Assembly: GCA_031771865.1 (NCBI GenBank) | Contig: JASISA010000001.1 | Location: forward strand, 2,232,001-2,296,000 | Origin: Nothophaeocryptopus gaeumannii | Lineage: Eukaryota > Ascomycota > Dothideomycetes > Mycosphaerellales > Mycosphaerellaceae | DNA: 64,000 nt | Reading direction: 5' to 3' | Shown here: piece after piece, positions 40,706 to 50,919 of the stretch | Layout: every line of letters starts with the position of its first letter | How positions within the stretch are numbered: the first letter of the stretch is position 1 | The notes under the pieces: generated by a model | Databases searched by the model: none | The model's input: only the letters and a program-made list of their open reading frames with translations | Told to the model about the DNA's origin: nothing | Translations under genes and position numbers: made by a program

Positions 40706-41034
40706 TGGAGTTCACTTGACGTTTTTGTAAGGTATAGCGGGACATAGCGATGGCGTTTCTTGTCCGAAAAGATACCCCCCTTGGTAGATTAGATCATGAC
40801 ATGAATGATGAGCGACGTGATTATACTGCATTTTCGAGCCTCTCCCAACGATGATTCGTAGCACTGTGCCTATTTGATCGAATCTGCTATCGTTCCATCC
40901 AGGGCGATGTGATGAGAATCGTCGCCGCGTACAGCGTCAGGATATGGCGAGAGCTGCTTTCACATGATAGCATCTCCGCAGAAGAAAAACATGCGCTGCC
41001 GGTCTCTTCCAAGTCGCCAGCTTCTCACGCCGCA
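40706..41034. other. Short convergent intergenic region
   Basis: About 330 bp holding the 3' flanks of the MATH/RING gene and the small secreted protein gene. Nothing else is seen. Confidence 0.5.
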
Positions 41035-41680
41035 TCAGTCTTCGAAGGAGGCCGTTGAGACGGGCCTTGATTCGAAGTAACCGTTCATCAATGGGTCGTC
41101 TCCAGTCGAGTTATTGAACTCTTGGTCGCCCTCACTCGGTGGAGGCAGGCTCACACTTGTATTACGCGTCTCGCCGATAAGTGGGAAAATAGGCAGAATG
41201 GGAGGGGCTTTGACCTGCGTTTTGGAAGAAGGATTAGCGGAAAGGATGGCATATTAGCCAGATCATGGTGAACCTACCGCATGTCGGATATACGTCAGAT
41301 ATGGAATGATATCGTCTTGTAGTATCACCGATGAGGCCCAAAAGCTCAATTATGTCTGCCTGGCATTCCTCTTCAGTGTCATCGCATACCAGAACGCAGC
41401 TTAGTAAGCATCTCAAGGAGCTTAGAGTCCTCGGGCATCGGCGGACAACACTGAGCAACAGACACACGCATATATCTGGATAAGCATCCAGGTTCCAGTG
41501 CAGGCCTTCAGCAGTGGACACACGAGCGAACTGGCGAGCCATAAGTCGCTTGCACTCATCGTCGCACACATTCTTCTCCTTCTTATCCTTACGACGAACC
41601 AGCTCTGAGGGCGACCAGTTCGGTAAGGCACTCGTCAAAGCGACATAGCACAGGTAGATGACAAAAACAAGGGACCGCAT
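41035..41680 (-). CDS. Small secreted protein, four exons, function unknown
   Basis: Model: complement(join(41035..41214, 41278..41315, 41390..41450, 41522..41680)), 145 residues. No single frame covers it; it was assembled from splice signals. Residues 1-18 (MRSLVFVIYLCYVALTSA) are a signal peptide. The mature part has Cys39, Cys43, Cys54 and Cys55, a dibasic RRK near residue 28, a helical LLEMLTKLRSDDIIPYLTY segment and a Ser/Pro/Asn-rich tail ending SFED. Introns are 71, 74 and 63 nt. The last exon reads 59 codons without a stop in a frame that fits the third. The least certain point is the first intron (donor GTGTCC): the alternative frame downstream stays open (STAEGLHWNLDAYP..), so other donors are possible. 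No family was recognised. Size, secretion and position beside receptor-like genes suggest an effector or surface protein, but this is an inference. Confidence 0.58.
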
Positions 41681-42895
41681 ATTGCTCAGAGCACTCGGTC
41701 GGGTTGGCAGGTGGCCCTGTATTGTCGAGAGGCGAGCCAGGGATACGATGCCATTGGGCAAGTTGATATAGGACGTGGAGCCACGGGAAGACTTGGAGTG
41801 CGATGCGGAGGTTGACCTGAGAGACAGAAACGCTCTGTAACCATCATCACTGATTTAGATAATCTTGAGAAGTCCAGTGGACTCTCTCTTCTCCGTGAAA
41901 GGATTGTGACAGGAGTTTAGCAAGATATTGCCAGATCTGTGAAGAGGAAACGTGGTAGGGCATGGTGTATCTCATTACCCGGTGTTTACGATTGGCAGTT
42001 GAATGCGGCACAGCTTTCAGGGCCACCGCGCAGGAGGGAGAAATTTCGGCGGTCAGCTGGTGCCATTGCGAGTGGATGTTGAGGGTGGTATTGTATGGAA
42101 GGAGTTGAAGTTACCTTGCTGCAGGTACGAGGAAACTACCTCCTCCTCAGGCGCTTAGCTGAATACCCGAGCGCAGCAGCGGTCTGACAACCTCACCCGC
42201 TGAAGTCCGCCGACTGCCTTTCGTCCTCCCACATGCTATCTTTGACATTGATATCAAACAGATCACCATAGTCGACTGTCGATACCTAGGGGACCCCTCG
42301 GAGACCGAAAAAGCCTTGTGCAAAGCGTCCTACATATACTGCCACTGTAAACCCAGAATTGACCGCCACACAGGGGCGTACCATGGCCTTTTCATAATTG
42401 AGTTCATCTCCATGGACGTACTCTTGACCTTAAGATTGCAGCCACACAGCCACGGCACCCCATGCTAGTCACCGATCAAATCCACCGAGAGGATCCTTCA
42501 CACTTCGCCCTGGTTCAAGTACACCAGAAATTTATCCGATCGCTGTATTCGATTATTCGGGAAGGAGGTTCTAGGTCGCTGGTTTTGTAAGGCATGAACT
42601 CTTCAACGTACCCCTGGGCAGGAGACACCCACCTGAACAGGGGAAACCCGCTCCAGCCTACCTCAGTGGTCGCCACTGGAAGTGCATTCTCAATATACCC
42701 AACTCCGACTGTGCATCATGCTTACTTTCCACGAAGGTAATCCTTCCCCCTTGCCAGCACGGAAAATGGATGCATCGCACAGGGCACTGGTAAATACTCC
42801 CGAGTTGCCTTCTCGAAGCTCTTGTTTCATTCTTCCGAGCTGCACTTCTTCTATACCAGATCAATCAGTCCTTCTATCTGGACACGGAAGTCATC
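41681..42895. other. Divergent intergenic region, small secreted protein / seven-helix gene 1
   Basis: About 1.2 kb between head-to-head starts. The plus-strand frame 42682-42999 overlaps the start of the seven-helix gene in another frame and is not counted. No repeats or RNA genes were seen. Confidence 0.5.
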
Positions 42896-44164
42896 ATGGT
42901 CAAAGTCAGCCGACACGCTTCGCCGACAGCGACACTGGCAATCATCTTCGTCTCAACAGGACTGGCGATCATCACGGTTGCATTGCGACTCTGGACTAGA
43001 TTTGGTATTGTTCGACAGCCAGGATGGGACGACCTGCTGGTAACCCTCTCGCTCGTGTTTACGATCATGTTCACCACTTGCGTCGCTCTTGAGGGTATAT
43101 CAGACGAAGCGCATGCCATTGACTACGCGCTGACAGCATAAGTCTACTATGGACTCGGACGCCATCTCAAGACGCTCAGCCACTATGAAACTGAGAACCT
43201 ACTGAGAGTTTTCTGGGTCTCGGTCTGGACCTATTACATTGGTCTTGGCTTGGCAAAAATGTCAATCGTGAGCTCACACGCCTCGTACTCACTTTCCGTA
43301 AAGCTGACCAAAGGTCTACTAATAAAAGGTCGTCCAATGTATGCGGATCTTCGGCCACATTCGAAAGTTTCGAATCGCCTCATACATTCTGAGCGCAATC
43401 ATCATTGCCTTCACCATCTTCAGCACCTTCACAGCGATCTTCCTATGCAACCCCATCTCCCATTTCTGGCATCCTGAGCGCCCTGGCACATGCTTGGCTA
43501 AATTGCCACTTTGGTACCATAACTCCACACGCGAGCCCGTTCGAGTGCTGACAGCGCCAGGTTCTTCAACTCAGCCTTCACGATGGTCACCGATATTGCC
43601 ATCACCATCCTTCCCATGCCCGTCGTAAAGAGCCTGCAACTCCCTCGCCGACAGAGAATCATGCTCATGGCGATCTTCGGGCTCGGCGGTCTCATCTGCG
43701 TCGTATCTGTCGTTCGCTTCTATGGCATTTACGCGATTACCCAATCCCATGACGACAGCTGGGAGAATCCACAAGCGGCTTTGTACTCAAACGTCGAATC
43801 AGCAGTTGGAATCATAGCCGCTTGTCTGCCGACATTGCACGCCTTTGTCAAAAGGTATATGCCTAGTGTGCTGCCCACAAAAGTCTCTGGCAGCCACGGA
43901 ACGCCGAGGATTGAGCTCAGCGAGGCTGTTTCTCGAGAGAGCACGCGAAAGGACAGGAGCAGCGAGTGGAAGGCTGTGGACAGGATTGAAATCGAGGAAG
44001 TTGAGTACGGGAGTCGGGACGACGCTGTTACGAGTCCGACTGATATCAAGCATAAGGCAAAAAGAACTCCGCCTGCGATCACTATCCGCCGACCGAGAGT
44101 CGAGAATGGACCTCATGAGAGCAAGGAGAATCTAGTACCCGTGGAACCTTTCGAACGTCCGTAG
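42896..44164 (+). CDS. Seven-helix rhodopsin-domain (PTH11/SAT4-type) integral membrane protein, copy 1
   Basis: Model: join(42896..43094, 43143..43267, 43329..43513, 43561..44164), 370 residues. Introns of 48, 61 and 47 nt restore the family pattern: ALEV-YYGLGRHLKTLS, KMSI-VVQCMRIFGH, LPLW-FFNSAFTMVTDIA. Seven hydrophobic segments are visible, starting at residue 13 (TLAIIFVSTGLAIITVALRLW) and ending with NVESAVGIIAACLPTLHAFV. WTRFGIVRQPGWDDLLV after helix 1, NPISHFWHPERPG before helix 5 and LPRRQRIMLMAIFGLGG at helix 6 are typical of fungal rhodopsin-domain proteins (Pth11-like without CFEM). The cytosolic tail of about 110 residues is charged. Such proteins sit in the plasma membrane and may sense surfaces or ligands; no ligand is known. 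A paralogue lies convergently at 44919-46233. Confidence 0.88.
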
Positions 44165-44918
44165 AAGACCCCATTAGCTTTAAGCACATGTAAGATACGT
44201 TGCTCGAGTTCCCGAACCTGTCAGAATGCACATGCAAGCAGATTTTCAATGAAATAGACTTCCCAGAACCCAAACTTCTTCTGCATCCTCCAAACAAACC
44301 AAAACTCAACATCGACCAACCACCCATCTATGCAAAGCAACCATACCAAAATGCCAGAAATTCACGTCGGCCTACCACCAGATTATACCTGGGTCCTCAA
44401 CAACAATTCATCTCACCAAGCTCAGCCCTTGCATCATGGCATCAAGAGATTCTCTGGTCACCCCCCACCACTGATTTCGACTCTCAAATTCCAGGACCCC
44501 AGGAGGAGACGAGTGATCAAAACGCGACCCAGAGGGCGCCTGATCATAGCGGCGCGACCTACGCCAACTCTTTCCACAACTCGATCAACATCACGAGTAC
44601 CTCGTGTGCGGCGTATGGCGCGCGAAGGCGAAATCGGGCTGAGATTGAGCGTGCTGCGGGGATCAGGGGGGAGCTAAGTTGGCCGAGCTAGAGTCGAGCA
44701 GATGTAAGCGTGTACTGATTGCTGTGTGATACAGGGACTGATGAGTGATAGAAAGGGAGCTTGTATCATGAACGCGATCGTTGGAGTTGCGATTGTCGCT
44801 TAGATGGTACAGAAACAACGAGCCAGGGAGCGATTTATGGGGTCTTAAGAGCATAGTCGAGAGCCGAAGACTTACTGGCGAGGGGGAGGTTTTGGAGACG
44901 CAGCTGGCATCAATACCT
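44165..44918. other. Region between the two convergent seven-helix genes
   Basis: About 750 bp. It includes the 3' flanks of both genes and a weak small-gene candidate at 44330-44691 described separately. Confidence 0.45.
44330..44691 (+). CDS. Possible small gene with a 38-nt intron
   Basis: Tentative model: join(44330..44456, 44495..44691), 107 residues. The first exon reads MPEIHVGLPPDYTWVLNNN.. to KRFSG, and the second PQEETSDQNATQRAPDH.. to GELSWPS. The join is in frame and both parts have a protein-like composition with Asn-rich segments. Against it: the donor is GTCACC and the intron would be only 38 nt, shorter than any other here. The unspliced frames 44200-44691 and 44330-44677 are also open. 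No domain or signal peptide was recognised. Confidence 0.28.
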
Positions 44919-46233
44919 TCAAGGCCGTTCACTAGGCCTCGCTTCCTTCGAAAAATCCTCCACGCTTTCACCCGTCTTATTGCTCCTCTGACTCTTCCTT
45001 TCCTCCTCCTGTTCCACCACAGTCGTGACATGAATCCCCGTTCCAAGTCCCGAACCCCTCTTGTAGTCCTCATCTTCCCTGTCCCCATCAGCCTCTATAG
45101 CAGTGGTCTGAATCCCACCATATTTCCTGCCCAGACTCGACAGTTTATTCGCGTTGTCCTCACTGCCCAGTGTACCTTTCGATCGGCTTGACGTCGGATC
45201 GCTGAGCTCGTGTGCTGGTGTGTTGAGGTTGCCGTCGGCTCGAGTGGAGAAGAGGCGTGGAAAGTAGCGAGCCACAAGGCCTCTGAGGACCGGTAGACAG
45301 CTGGCTATTATACAGATTTTGACCTCCATGGTAGCCCAGAGGGCGGCTAGGGAATTATCCCAGCTGATGTCTTTGGTCTTGGCGATTGCGTAGAGGGAAT
45401 GGAAGCGAACTACGGAGAGGATGCAGACAACGCCTAGGCATGGTCAATGAGGGCTTCAGAGAGCAAGTGCTGGGTTCATACCTCCTAGAGCAAATACACA
45501 CATGAGCAACGCTTTCTGCTTCGTCGGCAGACTGAGATTTTTGACGACTGGGATGGGAATCACAGCAGTCGCTATATCTGTGATGATGCTGTAGAAGGCG
45601 ATGAAGAACCTGAAAAGTCAGCTGCGTTGCTAACATGATTGTCAAGAAGTGCTGACACTCACCAAATCGCCAGCTTGTTCAGACATTTTCCCTTGTTCTT
45701 CGGATGCCAGAAGTGATTGATTGGCTGGCACAGAAAGATCGATATGAAGATCGACCACACTGTGAAGATCCCGACTGCAGCGATGAGAACATAGCTCGTC
45801 CGCCGAAACCAGTCAACCTTGCCAAAGATTAGAAGACATTGGAACAAGACCGATAGCTTCACAGTTCCCAGTGCCGAGGTGTACGTTGGGATCGAGATGT
45901 AAAACCAGATCAAGGAATGCAGCATCTCGTCCTTGGTCAATGTATCCATGTGTCGGCCCATTCCGTACTTGACTGTGATCGCTTCAGAGACCTGTGGTTT
46001 GTTGAGATTTTAGTGGTAAGTCGTAGACGGGACGTACCTTGCATGCACATGCAAGCGTCGAGCAGAACGGTGAGGGCGGCCGCTATCGTTACCATAACAT
46101 CGTCAAGTCCAGGCTGCCGAGCGATGCGGATGCGTGTCCAGAGTCGAAGGACGGTACAGACGACAGCTAGAACGGTGAACGTGGTCACGACTGTGACTAC
46201 TGTTGAGCCAGACGTATGCCCGCTATATTCCAT
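44919..46233 (-). CDS. Seven-helix rhodopsin-domain (PTH11/SAT4-type) integral membrane protein, copy 2
   Basis: Model: complement(join(44919..45433, 45482..45609, 45663..45972, 46038..46233)), 382 residues. Introns are 48, 53 and 65 nt. An in-frame ATG at 46248 would add five residues; 46233 aligns better with copy 1. The pattern is the same as copy 1: LRLWTRIRIARQPGLDDVMV, QVKYGMGRHMDTLT, QPINHFWHPKNKG, KLAIW-FFIAFYSIITDIATAVIPIP, then the last helix and a long charged tail. Two introns sit at the same codon and phase as in copy 1 (Val before YGxGRH; Trp before FF). The third, in ALGG-VVCILSV, is unique to this copy, while copy 1 has one before VVQC that is missing here. It is a plasma-membrane sensor candidate with unknown ligand. 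Confidence 0.89.
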
Positions 46234-46248
46234 CTTCGATCTTGACAA

Positions 46249-47192
46249 GACCGAACGAGACGCACGCCTTCGATCGGCGTAGCGACTGTTCCTGATGAAG
46301 TCTTAGGAAGAGAAAAGAAAAAACGACATTTCGAGGGCGCATATAGGGCAGCAAACGAATGGGAAAAGTAACGAGGAGTCCGAGAGAAGGGGCAGATGAA
46401 GTCAATCTGTGCCAATTCGCCCATTCTCCGCAGCACGGATTGGGGTTGCCCGGGAATGCATTGAGTGCCATATCAGTCTTCAAGCCGCAAGGGCATCGCG
46501 GTCTGAAAGAAGGCAATACTAGAGCCGCACATGCGAACATTGTAGGACAGCATCTGAAAACTCGCAGGAGACATCGCGCGTCGCGATCACATTCGCGTTG
46601 TGCACGAGTGTTGAGAATTGGCGAGCAAGCATGCATTGTTATGGAGGCCCTAGAAGTGTGCTATATCATAGCAGCCAAGATAGGATCCATGATCAGGGGC
46701 AATGGACATGGTGCTCACGAAGGCCGTCCGGATTGGGAGCATGGGTTAATAAGGATTGGATCATGACCGTCCTCGAGGTGTCAGCTTGGGCACTTAAGCC
46801 AAGTCTGTCGCTCTCGGAGCTGATGAGGGTTCGATTCGTTGGGGTGACGATGAGACGGGTTGAATGGTGTGAAAGATGGATGAGATGGATGAGTGAGGTG
46901 AGAACGCATGGTGATGAAGACCTGAGGCAGCTACGCACCGCTAGCGGCTTTTTGGCTTGGCGGTCAAAGCTTCGCCGAAAAGTTCGATTTCGCGAAGCTC
47001 TCGACTTGAGAACCTCAGCAAGCACATTGTACATTGCATCCCCAAAGCGGCTATAGTCAGTACCCTGATCGCATTGCTAGTTCTGCATTGCGGGAGGCTG
47101 AGCTGACCAAGCCCGACATTTCTACACACCCTAAGAGAACGCTGAACATTACGAGCAGGACCTAGAGACAGATTCTCAAAAGGACATCCAAG
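46249..47192. other. Divergent intergenic region, seven-helix gene 2 / cbf5
   Basis: About 940 bp between two head-to-head starts. Short overlapping frames only (46359-46766 and 46598-47056 on the plus strand, 46223-46636 on the minus). It must hold both promoters. Confidence 0.5.
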
Positions 47193-48698
47193 ATGGCGTT
47201 GGTCAAGAAGGTGGAAGACGATGACCAAATCATCAAGCCCGAGGCTGTCGCCCCCAATGTCAACACAGCAGATTGGCCATTACTGCTGAAGAACTGGGAC
47301 CAGCTCCTCGTCCGAACCGGCCACTTCACCCCAATCCCCGCCGGTTGCTCACCACTCCGCCGCGACCTCAAGTCGTACATCTCGTCTGGTGTCATCAACC
47401 TAGATAAGCCCTCGAACCCGTCCTCCCACGAAGTCGTCGCCTGGCTCAAGCGCATGCTTCGCGTTGAGCGCACCGGTCACTCCGGAACCCTCGACCCAAA
47501 AGTTACCGGATGTCTGATCGTCTGCATCGATCGCGCGACAAGACTGGTCAAGAGCCAGCAGGGCGCCGGTAAGGAGTATGTCTGCGTGTTGAGGCTGCAC
47601 GGCAAGCTTCCCGGTGGCGAATCACAACTGGCACGCGCCCTTGAGACACTGACTGGAGCCCTCTTCCAACGACCACCGCTCATTTCCGCCGTCAAGAGAC
47701 AGTTGCGTATCCGGACAATCCACGAGAGCAAGCTGCTCGAGTTCGACAACGACCGCCAACTCGCCGTCTTTTGGGTATCATGCGAAGCCGGTACCTACAT
47801 CCGTACACTCTGCGTACACTTGGGTCTATTGCTCGGTGTGGGAGGCCATATGCAAGAGCTGCGTCGTGTAAGATCAGGAGCAATGGATGAGCAGGAGAAC
47901 ATGGTCACTCTCCACGACTGCCTTGACGCCCAGTGGCTCTACGACAACCAGCGTGACGAGTCTTACCTCCGCACTGTCATTAAACCGCTCGAGACCCTCC
48001 TCACCAGCTACAAGCGGATCGTCGTCAAGGACTCTGCAGTCAATGCCGTCTGCTACGGCGCCAAGCTTATGATCCCCGGTCTGCTCCGCTACGAGTCCGG
48101 CATCGAAGTCCACGAGGAGGTCGTCCTCATCACCACCAAGGGTGAAGCCATTGCCCTTGCAATCGCGCAAATGAGCACCGTCGAGCTTTCGTCATGCGAT
48201 CACGGTGTTGTCGCGAAGGTCAAGCGCTGTATCATGGAGCGTGACCTCTACCCCAGAAGATGGGGCATGGGTCCTGTGGCCGCTGAGAAGAAGAAGATGA
48301 AGGAGAGCGGCAAGTTGGACAAGTTCGGCCGACCCAACGAGCAGACACCAGCTCAATGGAAGTCAGAGTACAAAGACTTCAACGAGACGAATGGCGAGAA
48401 CCTCCGAACACTTCCTCCGACCGATGGTCAGGCTGCTGAGGGCGCGTCTGCCAAAGAAGGAATCCCAGGCAAGGGCAAGGAGCTTCCCAGCAAGGAGGAC
48501 ATCGAGATGGCAGACCCAATTCCACCGATGCCAGTCGATGATGAGAAGGCAGACAAGAAGGAGAAGAAGAAGCGAAAGCATGAGGGCGAGACGCCTGAAG
48601 AGAAGGCAGAGCGGAAAGCGAAGAAGGCCGCAAAGAAGGAGAAGAAGAAGAAGCGGGAGTCGGCGGTCACCGCTGACGGTAGTGACGACAGCGACTAG
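47193..48698 (+). CDS. cbf5: H/ACA snoRNP pseudouridine synthase Cbf5 (dyskerin)
   Basis: Single-exon gene, 501 residues. Cbf5 is the catalytic subunit of H/ACA ribonucleoproteins (with Nop10, Nhp2, Gar1) that convert uridine to pseudouridine in rRNA in the nucleolus. The dyskerin-like N-terminus (NTADWPLLLKNWDQLLVRTG) is followed by the TruB catalytic domain. VERTGHSGTLDPKVTG contains the catalytic Asp at residue 101. GAGKEYVCVLRLH, RPPLISAVKRQLRIRTI and CEAGTYIRTLCVHLG are all conserved. The PUA domain covers about residues 270-345 (YKRIVVKDSAVNAVCYGAKL). The C-terminal about 130 residues carry KKE/KKD-type basic repeats (ERKAKKAAKKEKKKKR), normal for this protein and used in nucleolar localisation. 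Confidence 0.97.
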   Translation: MALVKKVEDDDQIIKPEAVAPNVNTADWPLLLKNWDQLLVRTGHFTPIPAGCSPLRRDLKSYISSGVINLDKPSNPSSHEVVAWLKRMLRVERTGHSGTLDPKVTGCLIVCIDRATRLVKSQQGAGKEYVCVLRLHGKLPGGESQLARALETLTGALFQRPPLISAVKRQLRIRTIHESKLLEFDNDRQLAVFWVSCEAGTYIRTLCVHLGLLLGVGGHMQELRRVRSGAMDEQENMVTLHDCLDAQWLYDNQRDESYLRTVIKPLETLLTSYKRIVVKDSAVNAVCYGAKLMIPGLLRYESGIEVHEEVVLITTKGEAIALAIAQMSTVELSSCDHGVVAKVKRCIMERDLYPRRWGMGPVAAEKKKMKESGKLDKFGRPNEQTPAQWKSEYKDFNETNGENLRTLPPTDGQAAEGASAKEGIPGKGKELPSKEDIEMADPIPPMPVDDEKADKKEKKKRKHEGETPEEKAERKAKKAAKKEKKKKRESAVTADGSDDSD

Positions 48699-49266
48699 TT
48701 GTCCTCTCCCAAGCCTTTTCCTCTGATGGCGTTCAAGGTGGGATTGATCGGCAGCAAAATGGTGGGAAGGAGCTTCATGTTTAACTACTACGATGTGCAC
48801 GATGAGCGATATCCGCGAGGATGGCGAGCTCCTGCTGCTTGGCTTGTACAGTACGCCGTTGAGGACGTCAGGCGCAGTGAGCGTTTATGGCGAAGACGGC
48901 GTTCCTTGGCGTTTTCCCTGATACCTAGTGTAGCGAGTAGCTACCGTTCGACATGAAATGTCGATCAATGAAACAATACTGTTCAAAAGAAGTCGGTGAC
49001 ATCGACGACATGTTATCCTGAGGCCGTCTCCCAGCTCACCCTGGCTCCGCCGGCTCCGCCAACCATGATGGTACCTCGAACCACCTTCCACTTCCGAACG
49101 AACGGAACTCTCGACGTAGCATTGGCCCCCAAGCCAATGCCCATTACTGACAAAAACTGGAATTGATCGCCTCGTTTAGCACTGTGCCGCAGTAGAGGTC
49201 TCAAAAGACATCCCCTCCGCTTGCATCGCTGAAGCCGCTTCAGACTCAAGAGAAGACTCGTCGAAA
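48699..49266. other. Intergenic region between cbf5 and the serine hydrolase gene
   Basis: About 570 bp with the cbf5 3' flank and the next gene's promoter. No gene or repeat is seen. Confidence 0.5.
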
Positions 49267-50880
49267 ATGGAAGACATCCTCAGTAACGTCTCAACCCTCT
49301 ATCGCGGACCTGGAGGCGCACTCGCAGTCCTGAAAGACGGCGAAATCGTCGCTACGAAGGCGTACGGATATGCCGATCTCGACAGAAGAATCCCATTCAC
49401 CAAAACAACACATGTTCCGATATGTTCCATCTCCAAGCAAATGGTCTGCCTGGTCATGACGGATCTGCTCAAGAACCCGACTGCGGTCATGGCTGCTCAA
49501 GGCGGTGGAGACATACAGGCGATGCTCGATGAAGAACTCAAGCGTCTCCTGCCCAAAGAAGTATCCGGAAAGCTGACTCTGGACCAGCTGTATAACATGC
49601 AATCTGGCATCCGCGATTACTGGGCCATGACGACTCTTTGGGGCGCCGCACCCGAAGACCCTTTCAACTTGTCTCACGACGCTCCTGCTTCTCTCTCGAG
49701 AGTCCGATCATTTCATTTCCAGCCTGGGACGGAATTCTCCTACTCCAACGTAAATTTCCATATCCTCGGCCGAATACTCGAGAACGTCTCAGGCCAATCT
49801 CTAAGCCAACTATTAGCTGAGAGGGTCTTCATTCCAGCTGGTATGAAGAGTGCTGCGCTACAACCAAACACTGCCGGCCACCCTCTGCCGGTAGTGGGAT
49901 ATGAAGGCGACGAGTCGAAGAGAGGATACATTCCTGCGAGGAATAGGATGGAATGGTCCGGCGACGCGGGTGTCGTGGCAACGTTGGAAGATATGATTGC
50001 TTATGAGAAATATCTCGACGCTACTTACAGTGACGAGAAGTCGAATTATTGGATGAATTCGAGAGAGCAGAAATACAAAGACGGTACCCCAGCAAGGTAT
50101 GGATTCGGACTCCAACGCTCGGAGGTGGGAGGGAAGACAACCATCGGCCATGGAGGTGCTTTGAGAGGGTTCAGATTGCAGAGGCTGCATGTTCCGGATG
50201 AGAGGATCAGTGTAGTTGTGTTGTTTAATCATGAGGCAGATCCGGCAGGGGCGGCAGAGTATGTGATCAAAAAGGCGCTGCAGCATGAAGAGGTGGGAGT
50301 CAAGGATGTGAAAGCTGCGAAGGAATGGGAAGGGAATTTCCTGGACTTGAAGACGCAGTTGCTGTTTAGAGTGGAGCATGGCGACGTGAATGGAGAGGTC
50401 GTGATTTATCATTTCGGGCCGGAGAAATTGAAACTTACAAGCGCTACGACGGCGGAATCAAGAGGAGCGACGGCGAAGATCGAGAATGACGAGTTGCATA
50501 TGCAACGTTTGCGGGATAACCATATCGTCCGAGCAAGACGCATCGCCTCACCTTCCCAACCATCCCAATCCGAGCCACCTTCCGATATCCCCACGGGCTA
50601 CGTCGGAACCTACCATTCCTCGGACGCAGACAGCACTCTTACGATCTCTGGCGATGCGGGCATTCTATATGCCTCCTTCGATGGTTTTCTCGGCAAAGGT
50701 CCGATTCTCATCCTGAGATATGTAGGCGAGGATATCTGGGCGATGGCTTGTCCGAGAGGACTCGACGCGCAGGCACCAGGAGATTGGACTGTCGTGTTTA
50801 AAAGGGAAGGGGAGAAAGTGGTTGGAGTGAAGGTTGGATGTTGGTTGGCGAGGGGAGTTGAGTTCGAGAAGACAGGATGA
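49267..50880 (+). CDS. Class C beta-lactamase-fold serine hydrolase, D-aminopeptidase-like
   Basis: Single-exon gene, 537 residues. The penicillin-binding-protein/class C fold is shown by SxxK (Ser54-Ile-Ser-Lys57), the Tyr motif YSN (159-161, in FSYSNVNFHILG) and HGG (295-297, in IGHGGALRGF), which replaces the KTG of lactamases as in D-aminopeptidases and esterases of this clan. All three active-site motifs are intact. Residues about 355-530 form two beta-rich parts resembling the C-terminal lipocalin-like domains of bacterial D-aminopeptidase (DAP). No signal peptide is present, so the enzyme is probably intracellular. A role in cleaving D-amino acid peptides or esters is inferred; the physiological substrate is unknown. 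It ends 39 bases from the convergent GH92 gene. Confidence 0.87.
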   Translation: MEDILSNVSTLYRGPGGALAVLKDGEIVATKAYGYADLDRRIPFTKTTHVPICSISKQMVCLVMTDLLKNPTAVMAAQGGGDIQAMLDEELKRLLPKEVSGKLTLDQLYNMQSGIRDYWAMTTLWGAAPEDPFNLSHDAPASLSRVRSFHFQPGTEFSYSNVNFHILGRILENVSGQSLSQLLAERVFIPAGMKSAALQPNTAGHPLPVVGYEGDESKRGYIPARNRMEWSGDAGVVATLEDMIAYEKYLDATYSDEKSNYWMNSREQKYKDGTPARYGFGLQRSEVGGKTTIGHGGALRGFRLQRLHVPDERISVVVLFNHEADPAGAAEYVIKKALQHEEVGVKDVKAAKEWEGNFLDLKTQLLFRVEHGDVNGEVVIYHFGPEKLKLTSATTAESRGATAKIENDELHMQRLRDNHIVRARRIASPSQPSQSEPPSDIPTGYVGTYHSSDADSTLTISGDAGILYASFDGFLGKGPILILRYVGEDIWAMACPRGLDAQAPGDWTVVFKREGEKVVGVKVGCWLARGVEFEKTG

Positions 50881-50919
50881 GTAGCTGAGAGCATGAGCGA
50901 CGTATTTGAGAGTGATCTA

